Below are positions 49,001-61,000 of a DNA stretch of 64,000 bases, piece by piece. The position numbers and the translations under genes are program-made. The stretch is from the NCBI GenBank assembly GCA_033980235.1, contig CM067067.1, positions 28,170,451-28,234,450 on the forward strand, in the 5' to 3' direction. Position 1 is the first letter of the stretch. Each line of letters begins with the position of its first letter. This DNA is from Diadema setosum. Taxonomy: Eukaryota; Echinodermata; Echinoidea; Diadematoida; Diadematidae. Below the pieces are notes generated by a model. It had not been told where the DNA came from. It ran no database searches and saw only the letters and a list, made by a program, of their open reading frames with translations.

Positions 49001-52000
49001 GAGTGCAGGTATTTGAATGGGGATTTCAGGATTTTTACCCGACTTATGACCCTTTCATAAATTAATGCATTGAGTAATTTTCAAGGTACGGACAAAAGTG
49101 TTATTTCAGTATTAAATGATAAAATTTTAGCATTTAAACCTGGCCTTTGACCCTATGACCCTTGAATTCCCATGAGAATCACTATCAGGCAGAACATGCA
49201 TAAATATGTACTAAGTCTCATGATGATACCTTGAGTCACTTTTGAGATATGGAGGAAGAAGTGAAATTTACCACTTTCACTTGACTTTTGACCTTTTGGC
49301 AAGAAACTTCCCACAGAATCTCTATTACGTAATATATGTATATACTAAGTTTCAAGAAGAATCCTGCAGGCATGGCATAGATATGAGGGAAATAGTCAAA
49401 CTTTAAGGGGTTTACCTTGATCCTTGACCCCTGACCTTTGACTCGTGACCCCCAAATCCCTAGATAATAACTGCCAGTCAGTACATGTATATGTACTAAG
49501 TTCCAGGAAGATACTTTGAACCATTTCCAAGTTATGAAGAAAAAGTGAAATTTTAACATTTTCACTTGACCTTTGACCCAAATCTCTCTCTTAATCTTTA
49601 TTTGGTGGTACATGCATACATTAAGTTTCAAGAAAATACCTTCAGGTATTGCATAGATATGTGGAAAATAGTGAAATTTTGAGCATTTGATCTTGACCGT
49701 GTGACCTTGAGCAATTGCACCCAAAAGCTGATAGGCACAACTTCGCCCACTCATAAATATAAATGCCAAGCTTCATTAGGTTTAATACCTCAAACATTCT
49801 TTTTAGTTACGCTGTCCACAAAATTGATCACAGACGGAAAGACGGACAGACAGACAACCTGAAAACATAATGCCTCTTGCGACACTTTGTGGCGGAGGCA
49901 TACAAATACAGGAGCAGCTTCACAGCATATAAAACATCTGAAGGTCCAAAGATAGGGTCATTCATTTTAAAGAGTGGAGCTCAAAGACAAATATGTCACT
50001 TTCAAGCACCATTACATTGGTTAGTCAAATTATAGCCATAACAATACTGATGATACACTGAATCTTTTTTTTTCTTTTGAACACCATCATGTAAACATCA
50101 ATATTGCCCACATAATACAAGAAAGGTATTTCACAATCGCAACATTTCTACATTATGACAGAGAGTAAATTCTTGACTTTGTGGCGCCCTTGACCTCTTG
50201 CATAGATATGTGGAAAATAGTGAAATTTTGAGCATTTGATCTTGACCGTGTGACCTTGAGCAATTGCACCCAAAAGCTGATAGGCACAACTTCGCCCACT
50301 CATAAATATAAATGCCAAGCTTCATTAGGTTTAATACCTCAAACATTCTTTTTAGTTACGCTGTCCACAAAATTGATCACAGACGGAAAGACGGACAGAC
50401 AGACAACCTGAAAACATAATGCCTCTTGCGACACTTTGTGGCGGAGGCATACAAATACAGGAGCAGCTTCACAGCATATAAAACATCTGAAGGTCCAAAG
50501 ATAGGGTCATTCATTTTAAAGAGTGGAGCTCAAAGACAAATATGTCACTTTCAAGCACCATTACATTGGTTAGTCAAATTATAGCCATAACAATACTGAT
50601 GATACACTGAATCTTTTTTTTTCTTTTGAACACCATCATGTAAACATCAATATTGCCCACATAATACAAGAAAGGTATTTCACAATCGCAACATTTCTAC
50701 ATTATGACAGAGAGTAAATTCTTGACTTTGTGGCGCCCTTGACCTCTCTCTTTTGGCATTTGTGCTTTTTAGAATAATGAACCTCATCTTATTTTCAAAA
50801 CAATAAACCTTGGGAATAATGAACATCAGCTTAAGCCAAGGAGACAAAATTGGACAAAAGGAAATCTTGCACGATGACTAGAAATCAAACTTTCGTTATA
50901 CACGGAACTTTATACATGAGCAGTTCATTGGATATCATGATAAATGAGCGATACATGTGAAGCATGTGCTCATCGCTAAAAGACATTGCATGCCTGATTG
51001 TGTCCAGTACAATGGAGGAACTTCACTGGTACACATTGCGTAGTGCTGTGTACATTAGCAAACCTGGGTCCCGTTTTATCAAAAGATGAATTTTAATAAC
51101 ATTAAGTCAAGATAATCTATGATTAAACTCTCAAATCAAATCTAAGTCCACTTAATCAACGATTAACTTCCACATCAACTTCAAGTCCGTTTTATCAAGA
51201 GACCCAGAGTTGGAAACAACTTTAACTTCCTCCCAAATCAACATATAAGTTTTCTCAACCGCTCCAAATCCATGATAACTTTACAGTTGATAAAATATTA
51301 ACTTTAAGTAGAGACAGTCTAGGTAGACTCAATTTTAAGGCAATTTACAGAAGAAAGATGACTGTCACACTTTCCTAGTCTAGCTGGGGTCTTGTCACAA
51401 ATTTTTGTCTGTTAACTGCTCACTTTCTCTAACATTTAGCTGCGTTTCTTTCATGTAATTATGGTCTTTTCCTTGCATGAAAATCACGATTGGCACGCAT
51501 TGCTTATGCGACTGCTGCACGCAAACACCCTAAAGACAGCAATCTCAATCCTAGCCTGCACGCCCGGCGCCTCGGCCCGCCTCGGCCCGCCCGCCCGCCC
51601 GCCCGCCTGCCCGCCAATCAAGCCATCGCCAGCAAGGGCAAGTAACACAGTAACTGGAACTGCGTCTGTGTGCAATGCATATCTTGCCAAATAACCCATA
51701 TGCGAGGAAACCAGTGATTTCTGACGTGCGTAGGCCTACGTAGAGCTAGTTTGTCAATGGATACTAATTAAGAGTTTAGAAGGCCTATACAGAAAATAAA
51801 GAGTTTAATTCTATAGCACCGAGTACGACAGTAAGATCTAACCTGTGAATAGGCCTAACGTTAGGCCTAAGCAACGTTAAAGCGAGTCGTTTGTACTTAG
51901 CGTAACACTGCAGACTAGAGCATCTACTAGGTCTAGAATTTCGACATGTAGACTTGCGATCTATTCTTTACAAGGCCGATCTGCGCCGTAGAGGTAAATA

Positions 52001-55000
52001 CAAGCTACTGTAGTCACCACACTCTCACAAGTTTCCATAATCCTACACGTAAACACACAAGACTTGAAACAATGCATACACGACCTTCACCTTGGACAGT
52101 CAGTTACTGTAAAGCAAAGAGCGTGGCTTCTATACTCTTTGCTGTAAAGTGCGTTTATATGGTGCATGTCAATGTCAATGTTAGATTTACTGAGATCCAC
52201 GTAGTGCGCGGGATCTTTACGGTATGCGCGTACGCAGATTTTCGTTGACCTCGAGATGTGCTGGATCTATCGACTTACTTTCTTCAATACAACGCAAAAC
52301 GGTGTATTTTGCGGTTCTGTTGCAAACATACTTCTAATTCAGCGGCTGTAGCGCTAATAATACTGCGTCGCACTAGCAGATGCTTCCGTGGCCGTGGCAA
52401 ACATACATGTTTTTGTTGTTTGTTTTGCTTTAGGTATTGTATTGTTTTTAAGCAGACAGTAACGGCAACCAGCCTCGTCCTGTGTCTTTTGTTTTGACTA
52501 AATCAATAATTAAGTCATGGTGATTACCTATAACTATAATCGATTATTAAGTCTCTTCGTAAAACGGAAACTTACAGCTGATTTAAAGTTATAGCTGACT
52601 TTAAGTTGGTTAAAGTTAGAGTTGATTTCACAATCAACGCTAACTTTATCTTGATAAAACGGGGCCCTGGTGTGCAATGTACTATAGTATACTGCTATGC
52701 ATATGTACAGAGATGAGATCATTAGGTTCACAGACATGATGCTCCTGTAGTTCTATGGCGATTCATGGGGCTTTAGATCGCAAATACACTATTTTCCATG
52801 GAGCTGCACAGGGATTTTGTGACTATTTCATATTTGTACCTTTAGCGACAACTACCAGTAGTCAGTTTCACATGTATATCAGAATTCTGAACAGTTCTGT
52901 TAAATCAGAATGCTTGGCAAGTATGAATTTCTTACTTCTGTAAAAGCTTTTATTTTCGCAATGGTTCAATTTCTGTAAATTTCGCTGATAACTGTTGGAC
53001 CGAGAATGTGACAACACGCGAAAATATTGCCACTTGATTCTGATTGCATTAAATTTACGGACAGCCTCCTCATTTATATCTTGAATTAGTCTACCTGTTA
53101 CATGGTTGTTCTTTATCACTTTATATTCTATCTTCATGGCTTATTTATGAAGTTATAATAATGTTTAATCTCTGCTGAAAATATTTTTTTTTCCTTCAAT
53201 GTTTATCTTCATAATTATCACAAATTATTGCAAAAAACCTAGAAATGTCGCTATGGCGACTGATGCCTCCGCCATAATGCATGATTCTCCCAATAGGCGT
53301 ATAGTACAATGTCTTCACAATGTGTGATCCATGACAGTTTCACATAACAAAATATTGAAATGACATGTTTGTCAGAAATGTCTTGAACTGGGTTTGCTAT
53401 AATTTTCTAAGAGTGCAGGTACACATATTTGGGGAATTTTGGGGGAGTTTATGCATTGAGTAATTTCCAAGGTATGAAGAAAGAGTGTGATGATGGTACA
53501 AAATAGATTTGTGTGTGTGTGTGTGTGTGTTTGTTTGTTTGTTTGTTTTTTTTTTTTTTTGGGGGGGGCATTGAAACCTGGCCTTTGACCCTTAACCTTT
53601 GACCTTCTGGCTGGAAATTTCCCGGAGAATCTCCATTAGGTAATGCATGTATTAAGTTTTGAAACTAATAATACAAGCATTGCATATACTAGTATATGAG
53701 GGAAATAGTACAATTTTGAGGAGTTGACCTTGACCTTTGACCCCTGACTATTGACCCATGACCCCTAAATTCCCTAGATAATCCCTGCCAGACAGTACAT
53801 GCATATGTACCAAATTCCACGAAGATACATTGAACCATTTGCAAGAAAAGTGATATTGCAACATTTTCACCTAACCTTTGACCTTTTGACCTTTGACCTT
53901 ATGACATGAAACTCTCTCTGGAGAATCTTTATGCAGTAGTACATGTCCACACCAAGTTTCAAGAAAATACCTTTGGGCATTGCATAGATATGGGGAAAAT
54001 TGCAACATTTGCAGCATTTGACCTTGACCTTTAGACCTTTGACCTCTTGCCAATGTCACTAAAATCTACTCAACTAATTGTCCCATCATACATCATCCTT
54101 GGACCAAGTTTGGTGAAAGCTGCTTCATCCAGTTTTGAGTTATCACGTAAACAGATAAATTTTAGGATTTGACCTTGATCTTTGACCTTTGACCTCTGTC
54201 CGATTTCACTGAAAAACTAATCAAGTAATTCGTCGCCGGTCACACGAACCGACGAATCACTCGATTTTGGGTCAAATTTTCGATTTTGAGATTTTCAATC
54301 ATTTCGATAGTAGACATTCCATACTACATATTCTGAAATTCTCAGTGTGTAATTCGGTGTAATTTTTACGTAGTTATCACTTTTGTAGAAGTATGTAATT
54401 CCATTTGTGAAAATCATTTGTTTTCCCCATAGACGCGTGTGTTAAACAGTCAGGCGATTCAATGGTTCGGTGACCGCGCGTTCTAGTACGCGCGGTCACG
54501 GAACCGACGAATCAGTGCGCATTGACTTGCGTGTTGTTTTTGAGATTCAACAGTTCATTGACCGCGCGCATAGTGCGCGTACTATGTAATACATGTGTTG
54601 ACAATGACAACGCTCAATGTACATGTACACATGGACACACATGGAAAATGACAACGTTCTTTGCAGACCGAAAATACATGCATGCAGCTCTTTGATGATT
54701 TCCCGCTTATTTGTTAACAATACAATTCGATAAAAACTTCACAAGTTAGAGCAAGAATTGAAGTCTGGTGTACTACAAAAATAATTGGAAATTATAGACA
54801 ATTATAGACAATGATATCATCAGTGCTACATCATTGTTTACTTACTCACTGTTTGCTGATGATACAAGTCTTCTGTCCTCCCACAAGGATGCGTACAGTT
54901 TAATATCTTCAGCAAATGAAGAACTTAACAAACTTTATCGTTGGTTTTGTTGTAATAAATTGTCACTTAATCTTCAGAAGACACAATGTGTTATTTTCAG

Positions 55001-58000
55001 AACAAGGAATAAGAGGATACCTGTAAACACCCCTTCTCTCATTATTGGTGGACATCAGGTAGCTACAAGCGAAAATGTATTATTCCTTGGTATTACTATC
55101 AATGAATTTCTGTCATGGAAGCAACACATACTAAATGTATGTTCCAAAGCTTCTCGGGGTGTTGGTGTGATGCATAAGCTAAAATTTATTGTTCCTAAAA
55201 GTGTCTTGACTACACTGTATAATAGCATCATAATGCCTCACTTGATGTATTGTAATGTTGCCTGGGGTAATACTTATAACAGCCATCTTCATAAATTGTT
55301 TATTGTACAAAAAAGAGCTATCAGGCTAATAACAAGCTCACACTTTACTAGGCCAAGTGCCCCCCAGTTCTTACAGCTGTGTTGTTTACCTCTAAACGAG
55401 TTAGTGTGTTTTAACTCATTAGCATTCATGTACAAGCTTCACATGTCCAGTTCTCCCTCCTTATTTCTAGATTTGTTCGTCAAAAACTCAGTTGTTCATT
55501 CCCATAATACACGTCAGAAAACCTTCTGCATCTACCTCGTGTAGCTACCAGTATTGCCCTAAATTCTTTTTATGTGTCTTGCATAAAAGAATGGAACATG
55601 TTGCCCTCAGATGTTAAAGATAGTACCACTTTTTCCAGATTTAAAGTGTTGGCTCGGAAGTATTTGCTTCATCGATATTCTCAGTCTCATTGATGCTGCT
55701 CCTTTTAAATTCTACATACATGACTTCATCTCATCGCTTTCCATTTGAGTAACATAGTCTAATGCCAATTATGTTTTGCTTTAAAATTCCATAGGTAGTG
55801 TGTGTGTGTGTGTGTGTGTGTGTGAGGGATTGAGGAATTCCACTAGAATTATTCTATGGCTTTAATGTTTGTATATAGTGAGTTGTTATATTACATGTCT
55901 TAACTTGCCTTTCCAGGGGTTCTTATTATACAAGCTTGCTTTTCTAAGACCCCTCCACTTTACATCTATATGCATCTACATGCATTGTCAATTTATATTC
56001 AATTCTGCAAATTGTTTTAATCACATATTCAACAATGTATTCCTTGTTATATATTATTGTTCTTATGTAATTTTTGTATTGTGGAAACTTTGAATAAACT
56101 TGAACTTGAACTTGAAGTGTAGCAACCATAAGCCAAAAATGGGCTAACTTCAAATGCGTTTTTCTCGAATTGTCATTCTTACGCAAACCTGAGGGATTCG
56201 TCGGTTCGTGTGACCGGCGACGAATTGTCCCATCATACATCATCCTCCAACAAAGTTTGGTGAAATTTGCTCCATCCAGTCTTGAGTTATCATGTAAACG
56301 GATACAATTTCATGATTTGACCTTGACCTTTGACCTTTAGCCGATTTCACCCAAAATCTAATCAAATAATTGCCCCATCATACTTCATACTTGGACCAAG
56401 TTTGGTAAAATTCCAGTAAATATTACTCAAGTTATCGCGTAAACGAAAGCGGACAGACGTACGGACATATGGACGTACATACGGACGGACAACCCGAAAA
56501 CATAATGCCTCCGGCACCACTTCGTGGCGGAGGCATAAAAACAAAAACACACAAACATCATTACCTCTGCCAATGGAGGAGGTCGTATTTTCATCGGCGT
56601 TTGTTTGTCCGTGTGCAAAATAACACTCTAAAAGTTGTGACTAGATTTGATTGAAACTTACAGAAAAGGTTGAAAATGAAACAAGGAACAGATGATTAAA
56701 TTTTTGGTTGTGATTTGGGAATTTTTATGGACTTTATGAAGAATTTTCGATAATTTGGCAGGTAGGGTCAATGAACTTGGGAGTTAATGCTGCACGTATT
56801 TGAGATTTGCATGCACACATGAATGCGTGCTCTAGTATAGTAGTAAGGGTGAGGTGCAAGGGGTGGGGGCGCAGTTGGACAAGAAGTAGGTAACAAAAGG
56901 CTTCTTATATTGGGAAAGTGGGCTATTCTTTTGCATGCATATATGAGTGGAAATCACTGATCTCTACAGAAGAACAAGATCAATGGTGAAAAAAAAAAAA
57001 ACCTGCTTGGCGGAGGTCTGCGCTCTCAGAGTGCTTTTCTAGTTGTTTCTTTATTAATCACTTGTGTCAAGAATGGATGAATCGCCAACGACACATTCGG
57101 TTTGTATTGATTGACTGAGTTTGAATACATTGCATACAGCTATGCATAATTCAACCAGAAATGTCGCTACAGCGACTGGTATACCTCAGAAATAACGCAT
57201 GGTTTTCCCTATATGTCTAGGATACGCTGTACGTACGTCTTTACAATGTGTGATGACTGTTTCACAAAATTGGCAAAAAACTAAAATGACATGTTTGTCA
57301 CATATGTGTTGAGTGTTTACTTTCCTTGAACTAGGTGTAATTGGATGAATGGCTTTATTATTTGGTAATTTGAGGATTTTACTTGACCTTTGATCCTTTT
57401 AGAAGGTTATGCATTGAGTACTCTACAAGGTATAGTGAAAAAGTGTAGTTTCAGCATAAAATAGTAAAATTTTTGCATTCTAACCTGGCCTTTGACCTTT
57501 AACCCTAAAATGGCCGGGGGGGGGGGGGGGGGGGGGGGGAAGGAGGTTGTTGACCAACCCCCCTTAACATTTTCCATGATCATTCCGCAGCGCGTAATTA
57601 TTTGATCGCGCTGCTTGCTGACTTATTTCTTTCAAGTCTCGCACATCTTTTGACACCATTTTCAGGAAAATGGGGCATACCCTTGCAATTCTGTACAACA
57701 TTGTATGTACATGCTTGTCAGACCAAAAATGGCTCAAAAACATGATTTTGTGTACTAAGTCTACGCAAATGGAGTTTTCTCACCTTATTAAAAAGAGATA
57801 TGATTATTTTCAATTTCATTGGCTGAAATCAATTGATTTTAGCATAATTTATGCTTGAAATGTGTTTTTTTTTTTTACAATTTTTTGTCATAAATTTTGA
57901 AAACAAAATGAAACAAGAGACCCGCGGGTCTAGCGCTCACCTGAGTATCGCAAGTTCACCTTTCACGCAGTCACTAATCTAAATTATTCACAGCTCTACT

Positions 58001-61000
58001 AAAATTTGACCAGGCATTCTCAAGTAGAAGATGAAAATGTACAATAAAAAAAAAAGGGCCCAATTTTTTTTAAGGTCCCTTAATTTGGGGAGATTGGGGC
58101 CCCCTGGGGACCCCTGGGTGGGGCATGGTGCCCATTTTGATAAATTGAGATCCTGACCCCCTAGGGATGCTACCTGCCAAGTTTGACAAAAATCCATCAT
58201 GAGGTTTTCAGGAAGAAGATGAAAATGTATAATTCAGGCCCCCATTTCGGACCTCCCCCCCCCCACCCCCAAGAGGGGCACCCCTGGATCTGCTATGAAC
58301 AAACTTGAAACTACAGTCATTAATGTACTCACTCATAGTATTATCTTAGCTCTATAACTTCTGATTCTAGAGAAGATTTTTAAAGATTTCTTCATTTTGG
58401 GGGGTTTGGGGCCCCCTGGGGGCCCCCTGGGTGGGGCATGGTGCCCATTTTAAGAGATTGAGATCCTAACCCCCTAGGGATGCTACCTGCCAAGTTTGGT
58501 GAAAATGGGTCATGGGGTTCTAAAGAAGAAGATGAAAATGTATAATTTAGGCCCCATTAGGACCGCTCCCCGCCCCCCTCCCCTGGGTCCCAAGGGGGGC
58601 ACCCCTGATTCTGCCATGAACAAACTTGAAACTACAGTCATCAATGTACTAACTCATAGTATTAACTTAGCTCTATCACTTCTGGTTCTAGAGAAGAAGA
58701 TTTTTACAGATTCCTTAATTTTGGGGGGTTTGGGCCCCCCTGGGGGCCCCCTGGGTGGGGCATGGTGCCCATTTTAACAAATTGAGTTCCTAACCCCCTA
58801 GGGATTCTACCTGCCAAGTTTGATGGAAATCGGTCTTGGGGTTTTCAAGAAGAAGATGAAAATGTAAAAAGTTTATGCACGACGGACGACGGACGACGGA
58901 CGACGGACGCCGGACGAAGGGCGATCGCAATAGCTCACTTGAGCCTTTGGCTCAGGTGAGCTAAAAACAAAAGGTCAAAAAACAAGGAAATACATAAGAA
59001 ATTCATAAATCAATGCAATACATAAGAAATTAATTTTGATACCAGATTTTTTTTTTTCAAATACATTGCTCGGAATGCTTCAAAGATGTTATCATTAAAA
59101 ACTAGGATTCTAGGACTTTCATTTTCTGATTCACAGCAAAATGTATGATTTCATGCATATATTAGCATAAATGAAATATAAGAATATAGAAATGTCAATT
59201 CTTTTCTAAAGATTTGTAGATTACGCAACAGGTAATGTGTGTGTGGGGGGGGGGAGGGTTGATTATACACATAAATGCCAAGTTTTATTAGGATATACCT
59301 CAAACGGTTTTTAGTTATGCTGTCCACGAAATTGATCACGGACGAAAGGATGGATTGACAACCCAAAGACATAATGCCTCCTGTAACACTTTATGGTGGA
59401 GGCATAAAAAAGATCCAACAGCGACCAAAATTCTACACTACAACGAATCCATCCACACTGTACATGCACACAAAGGCAACACTACAGTCATCGTGGACAA
59501 AACATAACACGAACAAAAAGACAAGAAAACAAAGCCCAATGTAAAGCAAACTGAAATGCGGCCTGGGGCAGGAGAAACTCAAAGCACAGATTCTAGAACT
59601 ACCATCCAACCCTTACACATCTTAACAGCTACACTTCAAACTCCAAGCCTCTTCCAGCAGATGTCCAATCCTCTTTGGTCAACCCACAATTCACAAACCA
59701 TTAGTCCCTAGTTCTATCATCTCAACACAAGGTTCCCTTTGCTCCCAATTAGGCAAACATCTGTCATAATCTTACAGCCAGTAGCAGGCATCACAGACCA
59801 CCACATCCACAATTCCAAGCATTTCATTGACATTCTCTCTCACACTACCACCAATTCTAGACACTCTCATTAGCTTTGATGTAGAATCCATGCTCCATCA
59901 GTGTTCCTCTCAACGATGCCTGCGACATCATCAAACATCGTCTCTCCAACAATCAACCTTCTAATCCTGAACCTAACTCACACCACAACAGATACACAAC
60001 ATCCTCCTAATGTCTCAACTCTACCTCCTTTCTATGGAAACACATTACAAACAATGAAGTGCAGCCATTGGCTCCCCTTCTCTCTAATCTCACTGCCAAA
60101 ATATGTGGAACACCCACAACGAGAACACAAACCTTCACTCAGGGTTTGATATGTCAACAAAATCTTCATCATCAGCTACACAGAGTAGATCAAGTCAACA
60201 ACTTCCTCACACATCTTAACAAACAACACTCTGACACCTCTTTCACAATGGAAATAGAAAATAATCATTCCATTCTTTTCTACAATGTATTTGTCACAAC
60301 AAACTCAGGCACTTTCTCACACAACATTTACAATAAACCTACACACACTGACAGATATCTTTACAATTGCTCATTCCACCATCCAGCAGTCGGTCAGTCA
60401 GTATCCAACACTACTAATGTTCGTTGCTCAAAGCCCTCTTCCTCATCGACATCACCATGCAAATTTTCAAACACAAAAACATTATTACTGATGAGACACA
60501 CATTCAGCAGCAATGGAATATTACTGCAGCTGTTACACTGCTTAACATTACAACATTACGTATGCTTTCACACTGTTGCTTGCATTGAACATTGTGTTTT
60601 GCACAGCATCTACAGTAGATAGTTTGAAAATTGTACACATCAGCGTCACACCTAGGCCTCATTTCATAAAAGATGTTAGGATAATAATGTAATATAGTAT
60701 TAGTAATAATGAGCAACATTAGTTGACTGTGTATTTCTGCAAAGTTTCTCAACATGCTACTTACCTGGAGTATTAGAGAGTGCAATAGTATGCTTAACAC
60801 AGTAAAACATGACTTCCACTTGAGTTATCAATGGTCCCCGGGTCACCCTAATTGGCACATGGGCAGAGGAGTCAAGAGCCTGAAAAAAAGTAATACATTT
60901 TATAAATTAAAATCATTCCACTTTTAAAACTCATAAAGTCAATGTATTGCTATTTGCGTTACCCATTATTAAAAATAACATGATTTTATTGTATAATCAG

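Larger units (their letters stand above)
54813..56113 (+). mobile_element. 5'-truncated LINE inside the 28-bp-TIR element
   Basis: Starts just before RT motif C (NDIISATS...) and ends TTGAATAAACTTGAACTTGA then ACTTGAAG, a short tandem tail. The 3' UTR carries a (GT)n run at 55799-55824. Only the RT end and C-terminal region survive. Confidence 0.85.
54231..56222. mobile_element. 1.99-kb DNA element, perfect 28-bp TIRs, AATT duplication
   Basis: Left CGTCGCCGGTCACACGAACC then GACGAATC; the right end is its exact inverse. AATT flanks both sides (54227-54230, 56223-56226), and removal restores family 2 text, as copy A confirms. The subterminal region repeats GAACCGACGAATCAGTGCGC and GCGCGCATAGTGCGCG. 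It carries a LINE insertion and has no transposase of its own. Confidence 0.88.
53236..56538 (+). mobile_element. Hairpin-ended element, family 2, copy D (interrupted)
   Basis: Left AAACCTAGAAATGTCGCTAT with perfect GTCGCTATGGCGAC. It is interrupted at 54231-56222 by a TIR element, with 4-bp duplication AATT. It resumes with TTGTCCCATCATACATCATC and ends with GGACGTACATACGGACGGAC and the hairpin ATGCCTCCGGCACCAC...GTGGCGGAGGCAT followed by AAAAA (56538). Confidence 0.85.
57154..59408 (+). mobile_element. Hairpin-ended element, family 2, copy E (interrupted)
   Basis: The 5' part 57154-57510 starts ACCAGAAATGTCGCTACAGC. The 3' part 59262-59408 has GCCAAGTTTTATTAGGATAT and a hairpin ATGCCTCCTGTAACAC...GGTGGAGGCAT followed by AAAAAA. 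Between them lie a poly(G) run, unassigned DNA and family 1 copy 3. That both halves are one insertion is inference. Confidence 0.65.

Noticed and set aside
54231..56222. Host gene within the 28-bp-TIR element
   Set aside because: The only long frame there is a LINE reverse transcriptase fragment with a LINE tail.
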